Of a stretch of DNA of 64,000 bases, positions 1-9,660 are shown in pieces. The stretch is from Arthrobacter sp. MA-N2 (GTDB lineage: Bacteria; Actinomycetota; Actinomycetes; Actinomycetales; Micrococcaceae), in the NCBI RefSeq assembly GCF_000517125.1, contig NZ_KI912155.1, positions 1,013,179 to 1,077,178 on the forward strand. The letters run 5' to 3'. Numbering within the stretch: the stretch's first letter is position 1; every line of letters starts with the position of its first letter. The notes below the pieces were generated by a model, which ran no database searches, was not told the origin of the DNA, and was given only the letters and a program-made list of their open reading frames with translations. A program made the translations under genes and the position numbers.

Positions 1-738
1 CTGGACACCGCCCGGACACTCGTGAAGTCCGGTGCCGTCGCCAATGCGGTGTGGCCTTCACCTGCTAGCGATTTCTTCCAGTCCTGGTTCGATTTCTACC
101 CGTTCTATGCCGCCAATTCGAGTGGCACCAACTTGATCAAGGACGGCAAAGCCACCTTCGATAGCGATCAGGGCAAGCAAGTAGCCACGATGTTCCAGAC
201 TCTCTACAAGGAGAACCTGGCGTCCAAGGAAACGTACAAAGGCGACTCCTTCGCAGATGGCAAGGCCGGCATGTCCCTCGCGGGCCCCTGGGCCGTCGCC
301 GCTTACAAGGGCAAAGTGAATTGGGGCACCGTCCCGGTCCCGGGTACACAAGCCCAGACCAACGGCTCCACCTTCTCTGACGCCAAAAACGTCGCCATGT
401 ACTCCTCCTGCAAGAACCAAGGCACTGCGTGGGATGTCATGAAGTTCGCCACCAGCAAGGAACAAGACGGCAAGCTCCTCTCCGAAACGGGCCAGATGCC
501 GATGCGCAAGGACTTGACCACGGCCTACGCGGACTACTTCAACCAGAACCCGGCCTACAAGACCTTCGCCGACGAAGCCGCACGCACCGTGGAAGTTCCC
601 AACGTCACCAACTCGGTCCAGATCTGGCAGACCTTCCGTGACGCGTGGGGCAAGTCCGTGATCTTCGGCAACCAGAGCATCGATGACGCCTTCAAGGGTG
701 CTTCTGACAAGATCAACCAACTGGCAGCCCAGAAGTAG
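1..738 (+). CDS. ABC sugar transporter substrate-binding protein, C-terminal part (5' truncated by window edge)
   Basis: The reading frame is open from base 1, so the true start lies outside the window; about 245 residues are visible. The sequence has the character of a family 1 extracellular solute-binding protein (MalE-like): a segment around WPSPASDFFQSW, an AGPWAV segment about 90 residues in, and a late Pro-Met-Arg segment followed by aromatic-rich helices. It would bind an oligosaccharide outside the membrane and hand it to the two permeases directly downstream. The permease gene starts 13 bases after the stop. Substrate specificity cannot be read from the fragment; the neighbouring mannosidase genes suggest a beta-mannoside. 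Confidence 0.85.
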   Translation: MDTARTLVKSGAVANAVWPSPASDFFQSWFDFYPFYAANSSGTNLIKDGKATFDSDQGKQVATMFQTLYKENLASKETYKGDSFADGKAGMSLAGPWAVAAYKGKVNWGTVPVPGTQAQTNGSTFSDAKNVAMYSSCKNQGTAWDVMKFATSKEQDGKLLSETGQMPMRKDLTTAYADYFNQNPAYKTFADEAARTVEVPNVTNSVQIWQTFRDAWGKSVIFGNQSIDDAFKGASDKINQLAAQK

Positions 739-751
739 CAGGCGAATCCCC

Positions 752-1714
752 ATGTCACTTCGCTCAGTCGGGGGTCCCCGGACGGGAGACACTGCCGGGC
801 GGGCCGTGGACCACCGGCAGGCGCCCAGGAAACGCAAGAACTTCCTGGGCCGCCAGCCTCTGGGAGTGCTGTTCAGCGCCCCCTATGTCATCTACGTCCT
901 TGCAGTGCTGGCCTATCCACTGGGCTACGCCGTCTACATCTCCTTCCATCAGTTCTTCTTCACTGCACCAGGAGTCCAGGTTGACCGGCCCTTCGTGGGG
1001 CTGGACAACTACGTCACCGTCCTGTCCGATCCTGAAGTGCAGCGTTCCTTTGCCAACATCGGGATCTTCCTGGTCATCAATGTGCCGCTGACCGTGGGGC
1101 TGTCCCTGGTCCTGGCGAACGCGCTGAACCGCGTGACGAGGCTCAAGACCTTCTTCCGGGTCGCCTACTACGTCCCGTACGTCACGGCGAGCGTCGCCGT
1201 CGTCGGGGTCTGGCTGTTCCTGTTCCAGCAGAACGGGCTGGTCAACGCGCTGCTGGGGCCGCTGGCCCCGAACCCCTCGTGGTTGACGAACTCCTGGCTG
1301 GCGATGCCGACGGTGGCGCTCTACGTGACCTGGAAGCAGCTGGGGTTCTTCATCCTGCTCTACCTGGCCGCACTGCAGAACATCCCGGACGAGCTCTACG
1401 AGTCCGCTTCGGTGGACGGCGGGAGCAAATGGGTCCAGTTCTGGAACATCACTGTTCCCGGAGTGCGCTCAGCCAGCGTGCTGGTGACGCTGCTGGCAAC
1501 CATCACTGGAGCGAACCTGTTCACCGAGCCCTATCTTCTCACCGGCGGTGGCGGACCGGACGGAGCCTCGACGTCGCCGGTTTTCCTGATGTACCAGAAG
1601 GGAATCCTGCAAGGGAATCCGGATGTTGCAGCCGCGCTGGGGGTGGTGCTCGTGATCGGCGTGCTGCTGATCACCTTGATCCAAAAACGCCTCGTCGGCG
1701 GGAAGGAGGACTGA
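752..1714 (+). CDS. ABC sugar transporter permease, MalF type
   Basis: A 320-residue inner-membrane permease with an N-terminal basic stretch (RKRKNFLGR) followed by a first membrane helix (LFSAPYVIYVLAVLAYPL) and about six helices in total. The EAA-type coupling loop is visible as ELYESASVDGGSKWVQFW, which docks on the shared ATPase. The ATG at 752 is chosen because it sits just after the upstream stop; the frame remains open further upstream inside the binding-protein gene. The stop is followed one base later by the GTG of the second permease. No ATPase gene is present, as is common when an MsmX/MsiK-type ATPase elsewhere serves several importers. Confidence 0.9.
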   Translation: MSLRSVGGPRTGDTAGRAVDHRQAPRKRKNFLGRQPLGVLFSAPYVIYVLAVLAYPLGYAVYISFHQFFFTAPGVQVDRPFVGLDNYVTVLSDPEVQRSFANIGIFLVINVPLTVGLSLVLANALNRVTRLKTFFRVAYYVPYVTASVAVVGVWLFLFQQNGLVNALLGPLAPNPSWLTNSWLAMPTVALYVTWKQLGFFILLYLAALQNIPDELYESASVDGGSKWVQFWNITVPGVRSASVLVTLLATITGANLFTEPYLLTGGGGPDGASTSPVFLMYQKGILQGNPDVAAALGVVLVIGVLLITLIQKRLVGGKED

Positions 1715-1715
1715 C

Positions 1716-2684
1716 GTGTCGATCTTCAATAGGGCCACTCTCAAGAACGACGACGACGATCGCCGGCCGGGTGCCGGCGCTTCCGAAGCGGCGACCTCCG
1801 GGTCCGCCGGTTCCGGCTCCGCGGCCTCCCGCAAAGGCAGTTCCGTGGCGAAGCGCAAGAACCTGGGCGTGGGCAGCTTCTTGCTGCTGGCGCTGGGAGC
1901 CTTTGTGTTCCTCTTCCCCTTCTACTACATGTTCATCGGCTCGCTCCAAACCAACCCGGATACTTCCGTGGGCGGAGCCTTCCCTAGTCCGGCCAACATC
2001 ACCGGCGAGAATTACAGCAACATCAACAACTCGATCGACCTGCTGAAGGGCCTGGTCAATTCGGGGATCTTCACCGGCGGCGTCATCTTGTTCACGGTGG
2101 TATTCGGGCTCCTGGTGGGCTATGCGCTCGCTCAGATGCAATTCCGTGGCAAAGGACTGGTGTTCGGGATGATGCTGCTGGTGCAGATGATCCCGTTCCA
2201 GCTGCTGCTCATCCCGCTGTACGTCATGATTGTCCGGGACTACGGGCTCGCGGATACGTACCTGGGCATGATCCTGCCGTTCGCGATCAATTCCACCGCA
2301 GTGTTTGTCTTCCGTCAGTACTTCATGCAGCTGCCATCCACCTTGTTCGAGGCCGCACGCATCGACGGAGCCAGCGAGCTGAGGATCCTGTGGCAGATCG
2401 CGATCCCCCTGGTCCGGCCCGCCATTGTCACTGCCGTTCTGTTGACCTTCATCGGTCCGTGGAATGAGTTCCTGTGGCCGTTCCTCGTCACCAAGGACCA
2501 GGCCATCCAGCCGCTCGCCGTCTCCCTCGCGAACTACATCTCGAACATTGCCGCCACGGCATCAAACCCGTTCGGCGCAATCCTTGCCGGTGCCTGCGTT
2601 CTCGCGGCCCCCGCCGTCGCGCTGTTCATCTTCTTCCAGCGCCAATTCATCTCCACCAATATCGGATCAAGCGTAAAGGGCTAA
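1716..2684 (+). CDS. ABC sugar transporter permease, MalG type
   Basis: A 322-residue permease starting with GTG, preceded by a strong GGAAGGAGG ribosome-binding site inside the end of the previous gene. The first 50 residues are a Ser/Gly/Ala-rich cytoplasmic tail, unusually long for MalG. Then come six membrane helices and the coupling motif EAARIDGASELRILW. It pairs with the preceding MalF-type protein to form the channel. The C-terminus (FFQRQFISTNIGSSVKG) is typical of MalG proteins, which end in a short G-x-V-K-G tail. Confidence 0.9.
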   Translation: MSIFNRATLKNDDDDRRPGAGASEAATSGSAGSGSAASRKGSSVAKRKNLGVGSFLLLALGAFVFLFPFYYMFIGSLQTNPDTSVGGAFPSPANITGENYSNINNSIDLLKGLVNSGIFTGGVILFTVVFGLLVGYALAQMQFRGKGLVFGMMLLVQMIPFQLLLIPLYVMIVRDYGLADTYLGMILPFAINSTAVFVFRQYFMQLPSTLFEAARIDGASELRILWQIAIPLVRPAIVTAVLLTFIGPWNEFLWPFLVTKDQAIQPLAVSLANYISNIAATASNPFGAILAGACVLAAPAVALFIFFQRQFISTNIGSSVKG

Positions 2685-2689
2685 CCCCT

Positions 2690-3772
2690 ATGACTTCCTC
2701 AACGTCTGCACTCCCCACCGTCCCGTTCACCCTGACCCGCGCCGGAGTCATCATGACGCCGGAAGCCGGGAACGAGTTCGAAGCCGAAGGCGTCCTCAAC
2801 CCGGCCAGCGGCCGTGGGCCCGACGGCGAGCTGTACCTCCTGCCGCGCCTCGTCGCGAAGGGGAATGTCTCCCGCGTTGGACTCGCCAAAGTGATCATCG
2901 GTGACGACGGCGTCCCGTCCGGCGTCGAACGCCAGGGCGTTGTCCTGGCCCCTGACGAAGGGTGGGAACGGGGCATCAACAACGCTGGAACCGAAGATCC
3001 CCGCATTACCTGGGTGCCGTCCCTGGGCCGCCACCTGATGACCTATGTCGCCTACGGACCCCTTGGCCCCCGTCTCGCCTTCGCCCACTCCGAAGACCTG
3101 CGCACCTGGAATCGCCTGGGGCCTTGCCATTTCGAGTACCAAGCAGACTTGTCCATGGACTTGAACTTGTTCGCCAACAAGGATGCGGTGTTCTTCCCGG
3201 AGCCGGTCAACGATCCCGACGGCGTCCCCTCCTACGCTTTGCTGCACCGCCCCATGTGGGACCTGGGTTGGATCCGCGAGGGCGAAGGCGAGCACTTGCC
3301 GGCCGGCCTCGATGACAACCGCCCGGGGATCTGGATTTCCTACGTCGCCGTGGCCGACGTCGAGAAGGACATCCGCAACCTGGTCCACCTGCGCAAGCAC
3401 AAGGTGGTTGCCCTGAGCGAGTTCCCCTTCGAAGCACTCAAGATTGGTGGCGGACCCGCACCGATCCGCATCGACGAAGGCTGGCTCTTGATCTACCACG
3501 GCGTCACAGGGTCCATGGAGAAGTCCGCCTTCGACCACCAGCAGAACGTCAACTACACCGCCGCGGCGATGATCCTGGATGCTGAGGATCCTTCGATCGT
3601 GATCGCGCGCAGCGACAAGCCCCTGCTGGCCCCCGAAACAGAAGACGAGGTCTCGGGCATCGTCCCCAACGTCGTTTTCCCCACGGCAATAGAGAAGATC
3701 GGCGATCAGTTATTCGTCTTCTATGGCATGGCCGACTCGAAGATCGGCGTGGCACGCCTGGACCGCGCGTAG
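2690..3772 (+). CDS. GH130 family glycosidase/phosphorylase (mannoside-active)
   Basis: A 360-residue protein of the GH130 five-bladed beta-propeller family, which splits beta-mannosidic bonds either with phosphate (mannosyl-phosphorylases) or with water (beta-1,2-mannosidases). The family signature EDPR is visible about 105 residues in (NAGTEDPRITWV), followed by blades containing FANKDAVFFPE and a GGGPAPIRIDEGWLLIYHG segment. The ATG at 2690 has AAAGGG upstream and lies 5 bases after the permease stop. There is no signal peptide, so it acts in the cytoplasm on imported sugar. I cannot decide between phosphorylase and hydrolase from the sequence alone. It is distinct from the second GH130-like protein downstream. 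Confidence 0.8.
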   Translation: MTSSTSALPTVPFTLTRAGVIMTPEAGNEFEAEGVLNPASGRGPDGELYLLPRLVAKGNVSRVGLAKVIIGDDGVPSGVERQGVVLAPDEGWERGINNAGTEDPRITWVPSLGRHLMTYVAYGPLGPRLAFAHSEDLRTWNRLGPCHFEYQADLSMDLNLFANKDAVFFPEPVNDPDGVPSYALLHRPMWDLGWIREGEGEHLPAGLDDNRPGIWISYVAVADVEKDIRNLVHLRKHKVVALSEFPFEALKIGGGPAPIRIDEGWLLIYHGVTGSMEKSAFDHQQNVNYTAAAMILDAEDPSIVIARSDKPLLAPETEDEVSGIVPNVVFPTAIEKIGDQLFVFYGMADSKIGVARLDRA

Positions 3773-3845
3773 GGCGGACCGCGCCCCAAGGCACCACCCC
3801 GCCCCAGCAGTCCAGCCCTTCTTCCATGCCCCCTAGGAGTTAGAC

Positions 3846-5930
3846 ATGACACCTCCCCTAGTTTATGCACGGCTGAAATCCGCCCCGGTCGCAGTTGTTG
3901 CCACCTTGTCGATGCTCCTGGCCGGGGCTGGGGTGGCCTCGGCGGCGCAGCCGGTTCCGGCCGCTGCGTCGCAGGCGCCGGCCTCGGCGTCGCAGGCACC
4001 GTTGACCAATCTGTCCCACCTGAATTTCCTGCTGGACACGGTTCCCCTGAACGCCGTGGATGGCCACACGACCTACCAGATCGCTGAACACCCCGCGGCG
4101 CAGGCGCCGTGGACGTACGCCAACAAGAACGCCGACGGCAGCTACACGCGGGTAGGAGGAGGTTCCAAGGACGCAACCACGGGTTACTGGAGCCAAGGGG
4201 CCTTCAACGCGGACGACATCGCCCGCACCGCCGTCGTCTACTTGCGCCATTGGCAGCAGACCGGCGACGCGTCGAGCCGCGCCCATGCCTTCGACGTGCT
4301 GCGCGAGCTGACGTACCTGCAGACGTCTTCCGGTCCCAATGCCGGCAACGTGGTGTTGTGGCAGCAAGCCGATGGCACCCTGACGCCGAGTGCCAAGCCG
4401 GTGGAACTTCCTGACCCCAGCGATTCGGCCGAGTCCTACTGGCTGGCCCGGACCGTGTGGGCCCTAGGCGAAGGATATGCGGCGTTCAAGTCCGCCGATC
4501 CCCAGTTTGCCGCGTTCCTGCAGACCAGGATGGACCTCGCCGTCGCGTCCGTCAACAAGCAGTCCCTCTCGAAGTACGGAAAGTACGACGTTGCCGACGG
4601 CACCAAGGTCCCTGCCTGGCTGATCACCGGAGGGGCGGACGCCTCCGCGGAAGCCGTGCTCGGACTCTCCGCCTATTCGAAGGCCGCGCCCGACGACGGC
4701 GCTGCCGCCACCGCGCTGGGCAAGCTCACCGAGGGCATCGCCGCGATGTCCTCGGGATCGGTCCAGCAGTGGCCGTTCGGCGCGATTCTTCCGTCGACCC
4801 AGACCCAGACCCTGTGGCATGCATGGGGCGGAATGGCTGCAGCCGCCGTCGCGACCGCGTCCCCGTTGCTGCATCGCCCTGAGCTGTTGACCGCCGCTGT
4901 GAAGGACTCCGCCCAATTCACTCCGCAGCTCCTCGCCGCGGGAGGACCGGACAACGCCTGGAGCCCGACCCCCGGTGAGGCACAGATAGCCTACGGCGTG
5001 GACTCGCGGGTTGAAGGACTCGTGGCGACCGCAAAAGCCGCGAACGCTCCCGGACTACTCGACGTCGCGGCGGTTGCCGCAGGCTGGTACTTCGGTGCCA
5101 ACCGCAGCGGAAAGCCCGCCTACAACGCGGCAACAGGCACCGCTATTGACGGCATCGAAACCGACGGCCGTGTCAACCCCAACTCCGGGGCGGAATCCAC
5201 CATCCACACGTTGTTGTCCATGCTCGCTTTGGACGCCAATCCGGAGCTCAAGGCCAAGGCCTTGGGGATCTCTAGCACCGTGGGGACGGACGGACTCAAG
5301 GTAGCCGAAGCCGAAGCCGGAACCATCACCGGCGGCGCAGTCGTCAAGCCAGCCTCCGCATGGACCGGTGAGGCGAATTGGTCCGGCGGTGCATACGTCG
5401 CCCTCAACGCGGGCGGCACCGTGAAGATCCCGGTCCCGGCCGCGGGCCAGGCACGTAATGCGTACCCGATCGTGAACCAGCGCTCCGAAGCCGCCGGAAC
5501 GACGTCGTGGACTGCCGGGAGCACTTTCCTCGGTAACACGCCCAATGGCGGGGCAGGGGAACAAGGCATCACGGCAACTCCCGGCAAGCTCTTCCCGTTC
5601 TCCCTTGACCGGGCTCTGCCGGCCGGCCAGGACAACGTGACCGCCAAGGCCGGAAGCGACGTATCGATCGACGGTGTGCTGCTGCAGCCGCAGATTTCCT
5701 CGGTTTCCGTCTCCGGCTCAGGAGGCCAATCAACCCTGTACATCAGCGCGGCTCCGGGAAGCACGGATCGAAAAGTGGACATGCCCCAAGGGTTCCATTT
5801 GAGCCAGCAGGCCTTCGATGCTTCCGGGCAGCCCGTCGCGCCAGGTCCCGACCAGAACGGGGCAGACCATTCCGGCCGCGTCACCGTAGCCCCGGGTGGG
5901 TTCACCTGGGTGACCCTGGTCCACAACTGA
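3846..5930 (+). CDS. Secreted protein, possible glycoside hydrolase with C-terminal beta-rich domain; exact family not recognised
   Basis: A 694-residue protein preceded by TAGGAG. It has a Sec signal peptide: a basic start (YARLKS), a hydrophobic core, and an Ala-x-Ala site near ASAAQP at about residues 32-36. Residues 50-480 are rich in Trp, Tyr and Ala-Leu helices with repeated WLARTVWALGEGYAAF- and WHAWGGMAAAAVAT-like helix pairs, suggesting an alpha/alpha toroid such as those of GH76/GH88-type enzymes. Residues from about 490 look like a beta-sandwich carbohydrate-binding domain (AEAEAGTITGGAVV, WSGGAYVALNAGG). It sits between two GH130 genes, so an extracellular mannan- or glycan-processing role is inferred. 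No catalytic residues could be assigned. Confidence 0.7.
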   Translation: MTPPLVYARLKSAPVAVVATLSMLLAGAGVASAAQPVPAAASQAPASASQAPLTNLSHLNFLLDTVPLNAVDGHTTYQIAEHPAAQAPWTYANKNADGSYTRVGGGSKDATTGYWSQGAFNADDIARTAVVYLRHWQQTGDASSRAHAFDVLRELTYLQTSSGPNAGNVVLWQQADGTLTPSAKPVELPDPSDSAESYWLARTVWALGEGYAAFKSADPQFAAFLQTRMDLAVASVNKQSLSKYGKYDVADGTKVPAWLITGGADASAEAVLGLSAYSKAAPDDGAAATALGKLTEGIAAMSSGSVQQWPFGAILPSTQTQTLWHAWGGMAAAAVATASPLLHRPELLTAAVKDSAQFTPQLLAAGGPDNAWSPTPGEAQIAYGVDSRVEGLVATAKAANAPGLLDVAAVAAGWYFGANRSGKPAYNAATGTAIDGIETDGRVNPNSGAESTIHTLLSMLALDANPELKAKALGISSTVGTDGLKVAEAEAGTITGGAVVKPASAWTGEANWSGGAYVALNAGGTVKIPVPAAGQARNAYPIVNQRSEAAGTTSWTAGSTFLGNTPNGGAGEQGITATPGKLFPFSLDRALPAGQDNVTAKAGSDVSIDGVLLQPQISSVSVSGSGGQSTLYISAAPGSTDRKVDMPQGFHLSQQAFDASGQPVAPGPDQNGADHSGRVTVAPGGFTWVTLVHN

Positions 5931-5954
5931 CACTTATCACCACAGGAAGAACCC

Positions 5955-7034
5955 ATGCAGAAAATCACCACGGAAGCCCTGCTCCACAGTTACGAGGGAG
6001 CGCTCACGTTCAGCAATCCGCTGACCGACACCATTTCCACCGACCAGTTTTCCGCCGCGTATCCCGAGCACCCGGAATGGGCTGTTGGTCCGTTCCGCAA
6101 GGACGATTCCCTGACGTTCCGGCAAGTCCAGGACTGGGCCGATCCGACCGGCATCGGCTGGACGGCGGATTCGATCTTCAACCCCTCGGTCATGGAACGC
6201 GACGGCAAGCTCTACCTCTTCTACCGCGCATCCCCGCGCAAGGAATCGGTCTCGAGCCGTATCGGCGTTGCCGTCTACGATCCCGAAACCGGCTGGCAGG
6301 ACAACCCCTCCAACCCGGTGATCTACCCCACCCAGGACAATGAGATCCTTGGCTGCGAAGATCCCAAGGTGTACCAGGCCGATGGCCGCTATTACATGTT
6401 CTACAACGGGATCTGGACGATCGACCGCAGCGAGGAGCAGGCTGGCCAGGACCCGGATGTCTATCCCCTGGGCGACGTCGGCTGCGACATCAATGTCGCC
6501 GTATCCGACGACCTGATCCATTGGGAAAAGCTCGGCCTGGCCGTCCCCTACGAGGTCTCGCGGTTCTGGGCCAAGGGGGCCGTCATCCCCCGGAACGCCC
6601 AGGGCGACGCCGTCAAGATCGGCGGCCACTACCTGATGTACCTGTCCGAGGGCTGCGGCGGAACCACCCACGTGGGCCGGTCCACCGACATGGTGAACTG
6701 GACGTTCGAGCCACAGGAGTACCTGGACCTAGGGCCGCTGGGCGGCTCACTGCACGAAGTGGCCTGCGCCATCGTCGACGACGGCGGCAGCACCGAGAGC
6801 GACGGCGGCAAGCTGGTGCTGGACTTCTTCTACGGCGACGCAGACGGCCAGTTTTCCGCCGCACAGGCGCTGTATGACGTGAACGAACCGTTCACCCAGA
6901 AGGCGATGCACCGAGGAGGCTCTCTGGCTTGGGGCGGGCTCCTGAAGTTCGGTGGAACCTGGATGTTCGCCCAAGGCTGGGATGCTCCCGCGGGATCGCG
7001 GGAAATGTACTTCTACCGCGCAGACCACAGCTAG
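5955..7034 (+). CDS. Second GH130-like five-bladed beta-propeller glycosidase
   Basis: A 359-residue cytoplasmic protein with AGGAAG before the ATG. Visible landmarks are IFNPSVMERDGKLYLFYRAS (first blades), CEDPKVY (the family's Asp-containing EDP motif, about residue 135), FYNGIW, and a late GGSLHEVAC segment. It is shorter on conserved GH130 motifs than the gene at 2690, and the two are not close paralogues by eye. They probably act on different linkages of the same imported glycan. Intergenic gaps in this operon are 24 bases upstream and 4 bases downstream. Confidence 0.75.
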   Translation: MQKITTEALLHSYEGALTFSNPLTDTISTDQFSAAYPEHPEWAVGPFRKDDSLTFRQVQDWADPTGIGWTADSIFNPSVMERDGKLYLFYRASPRKESVSSRIGVAVYDPETGWQDNPSNPVIYPTQDNEILGCEDPKVYQADGRYYMFYNGIWTIDRSEEQAGQDPDVYPLGDVGCDINVAVSDDLIHWEKLGLAVPYEVSRFWAKGAVIPRNAQGDAVKIGGHYLMYLSEGCGGTTHVGRSTDMVNWTFEPQEYLDLGPLGGSLHEVACAIVDDGGSTESDGGKLVLDFFYGDADGQFSAAQALYDVNEPFTQKAMHRGGSLAWGGLLKFGGTWMFAQGWDAPAGSREMYFYRADHS

Positions 7035-7038
7035 CCAC

Positions 7039-9660
7039 ATGATTGAAACGAGCAACCTCGCCAAGGGATGGACGTTGAGAATGACAGCTCCAGCCCCGGA
7101 CGCACCGTCCGGGGCCATGGGCTGGAGGCTTGCAGCGCCCGTTCCGTCGGTTGTGCACACGGTTCTCATTGACCACGGACACCTCCCCGACCCGTATGTG
7201 GGGCAAAACGAGGAATCCCAGCATTGGGTGGGCCGGAGCGAATGGGAATACTCCACAACCTTCGACCACGACGGCAATGATGACCGGCGGACAGAGCTCG
7301 TCTTCCACGGCTTGGACACCATCGCCGTCATCCGGGTCAACGGGCAAGACCTCGCGCACACCCACAACCAACACCGCAGCTACGTCGTGGACGTCACTGA
7401 CGTCGTCAGGCCGGGCGCCAATGACTTGGCAATGACCTTCAAGAACGTGCGCGACTATGCCGAACAAATCCGGGCATCCATGGGGGAACTACCCAACGGC
7501 AATCCGGAGCCGTTCCAGTACGTGCGCAAATCGGCGTGCAATTTCGGCTGGGATTGGGGCCCTAACCTGGTGACGGCCGGACCGTGGAAACCCGTGGACA
7601 TCAGGCGATATGAGACGGCGCGGCTGCAGTCAGTGCGCCCATCCGTCACTACCACCGTTGCACCCGGGGCTGGTTTCGACCACGGACGAGGGCGCGGACC
7701 GGGAGAACTCCCCACCAACGGACATGCCCATGTGGAGGTGGATGTCGAGGTCCTGCGGGCGCCGGGCGCTTCAGGCGAACTCGGACTCACAGTAGCCCTT
7801 TTGGGCAAAACCGAATCACTCACCCTGCCGCAAGGCTCCCACAAAGCCCGGGTCGTCATCGATCTCGAGGACGTTGAATTGTGGTGGCCGCACGATATGG
7901 GTGCCCAGCCGCTTTCCCTGCTAACGGTGACGCTGGACGCCGGGGGTCACGACCTTGACGTGTGGTCCAAGAGCATCGGATTTCGGCAATTCGAGCTCAA
8001 GACCGAACGGGACGAAACCGGAACCAGCTTTGTCTTTGCCGTCAATGGAACCGACATCTTCGTGAAGGGCGCCAACTGGATCCCCGACGATTGCTTCCCG
8101 TCCCGCATCAGCGACCGCCAGCTCCGGCAGCGCCTCTCGCAAGCCACTGCGGCGAACATGAACCTCCTCCGCGTTTGGGGTGGCGGAGTATATGAGTCGG
8201 ATACTTTCTATGAGCTGTGTGACCGCATGGGCATCCTCGTCTGGCAGGACTTCCTCTTTGCTTGCGCCGGATACCCCGAGGACGGACCCCTCTACGAGGA
8301 AGTCGCCGCTGAGGTCCGGGACAATGTGGCACGGCTCATGAACCACCCGAGCCTGGTGCTTTGGAATGGAAACAATGAATGCGTTTGGGGATTCTGGGAT
8401 TGGGATTGGAAGCCCCGGCTTGACGGCCGAAACTGGGGATGGCGCTACTATTCCGAGCTCTTGCCTGCACTCGTTGCGGAGTTGGATCCCACCCGTCCTT
8501 ACTGGAACGGCAGCCCCTACTCCGGGGATCCCGGATTGCACCCCAACGATCCAAGTCACGGGAACACACATATCTGGGATGTCTGGAACCAAAAAGACTA
8601 TTCACACTACGCAGAGTGGAATGCACGATTCGTTTCCGAGTTCGGGTTCCAAGGTCCCCCCAACTGGTCAACCCTCACGAGCGTCCTGGAGCCGGCGGAC
8701 CTGGACCTCGAATCTTCGGCCTTCCTCCAGCACCAAAAAGCCGAAGACGGTACCGGAAAGCTGCAGAGAGGACTGGCCGCGCACCTTCCCGATCCAGCGA
8801 ATTTCCAGGAGTGGCACTTTCTCACCCAGGTAAACCAAGCCCGCGCTATCCGATTCGGCATCGAGCACTTTCGTACCGGGTGGCCCGTTTGCGCGGGATC
8901 GATCGTCTGGCAACTCAACGACTGCTGGCCCGTCACCTCCTGGGCCGCTATTGACGGACACGGTCAGCTCAAACCGCTGTGGTATGCAATCCGGGAGGCC
9001 TACCGGCCCCGGCTGGCGACCATACAGCGCCGCGGCGACCGGCTCGCCGTCGTTCTGGTCAACGATTCCGCAGAAGCCTGGAGCGGGACCATCACGGTGG
9101 AACGCCTCAGCACAACCGCTCCCCCGGCGGCCGGCCCGCAGGGCACCCGGCAGGAGGCGTCGCATCAGTTCGCCTTCGACGTAGCGCCCAGGGACAAGAC
9201 CGAAATAGGCCTCCCCGCCGAGGTGCGCGAGACTGAGCACCCCTTGAGCGATGTCCTTGTGGCACGGGGCGAAGGACTCGGGCACGGGGACCGGATCCTC
9301 TACTTCTACGCCGAGGACAAAGACCGCATCAAGGAACCGGCGCGGGTCATGGCCCGGGCGTCGGAAGTACCCGGCGGGATTGAAGTAACTGTCACTGCCG
9401 AGACCATCGTGCGCGAGCTGGTCCTGCAAGCAGACCGGCTTGACCCGGAGGCGACAGTCTCCGAGCAATGCGTTTCGCTGCTGCCCGGGGAAAGCCACAC
9501 CTTCCGTGTCGCATCCGTCGTGGGTGGTACAGGCGCCGATGGACTCGATGCCTGGTGGCAGTATCCGGTGCTTCAAGGGATTGGAATCCACGCCGGAAGT
9601 ATCTTGCCGCCCACCGAATATTCACAAACGATCTCTACGAAGGAAGGAACACACCAGTGA
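7039..9660 (+). CDS. Beta-mannosidase, GH2 family
   Basis: An 873-residue exo-beta-mannosidase releasing mannose from non-reducing ends. The order is: N-terminal jelly-roll domain (LAKGWTLR, VPSVVHTVLI), immunoglobulin-like domain, TIM barrel, and C-terminal beta domains. The acid/base Glu is in LWNGNNECVWGFWDWDW and the nucleophile Glu in ARFVSEFGFQ, both typical of GH2 mannosidases. The GGGVYESDTFYELCDRMGILVWQDF stretch is also characteristic (quoted in part: VWQDFLFACAGYP). The start at 7039 keeps the first beta-strand, which a later ATG at 7081 would lose. There is no signal peptide. The stop overlaps the GTG of the next gene. Confidence 0.93.
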   Translation: MIETSNLAKGWTLRMTAPAPDAPSGAMGWRLAAPVPSVVHTVLIDHGHLPDPYVGQNEESQHWVGRSEWEYSTTFDHDGNDDRRTELVFHGLDTIAVIRVNGQDLAHTHNQHRSYVVDVTDVVRPGANDLAMTFKNVRDYAEQIRASMGELPNGNPEPFQYVRKSACNFGWDWGPNLVTAGPWKPVDIRRYETARLQSVRPSVTTTVAPGAGFDHGRGRGPGELPTNGHAHVEVDVEVLRAPGASGELGLTVALLGKTESLTLPQGSHKARVVIDLEDVELWWPHDMGAQPLSLLTVTLDAGGHDLDVWSKSIGFRQFELKTERDETGTSFVFAVNGTDIFVKGANWIPDDCFPSRISDRQLRQRLSQATAANMNLLRVWGGGVYESDTFYELCDRMGILVWQDFLFACAGYPEDGPLYEEVAAEVRDNVARLMNHPSLVLWNGNNECVWGFWDWDWKPRLDGRNWGWRYYSELLPALVAELDPTRPYWNGSPYSGDPGLHPNDPSHGNTHIWDVWNQKDYSHYAEWNARFVSEFGFQGPPNWSTLTSVLEPADLDLESSAFLQHQKAEDGTGKLQRGLAAHLPDPANFQEWHFLTQVNQARAIRFGIEHFRTGWPVCAGSIVWQLNDCWPVTSWAAIDGHGQLKPLWYAIREAYRPRLATIQRRGDRLAVVLVNDSAEAWSGTITVERLSTTAPPAAGPQGTRQEASHQFAFDVAPRDKTEIGLPAEVRETEHPLSDVLVARGEGLGHGDRILYFYAEDKDRIKEPARVMARASEVPGGIEVTVTAETIVRELVLQADRLDPEATVSEQCVSLLPGESHTFRVASVVGGTGADGLDAWWQYPVLQGIGIHAGSILPPTEYSQTISTKEGTHQ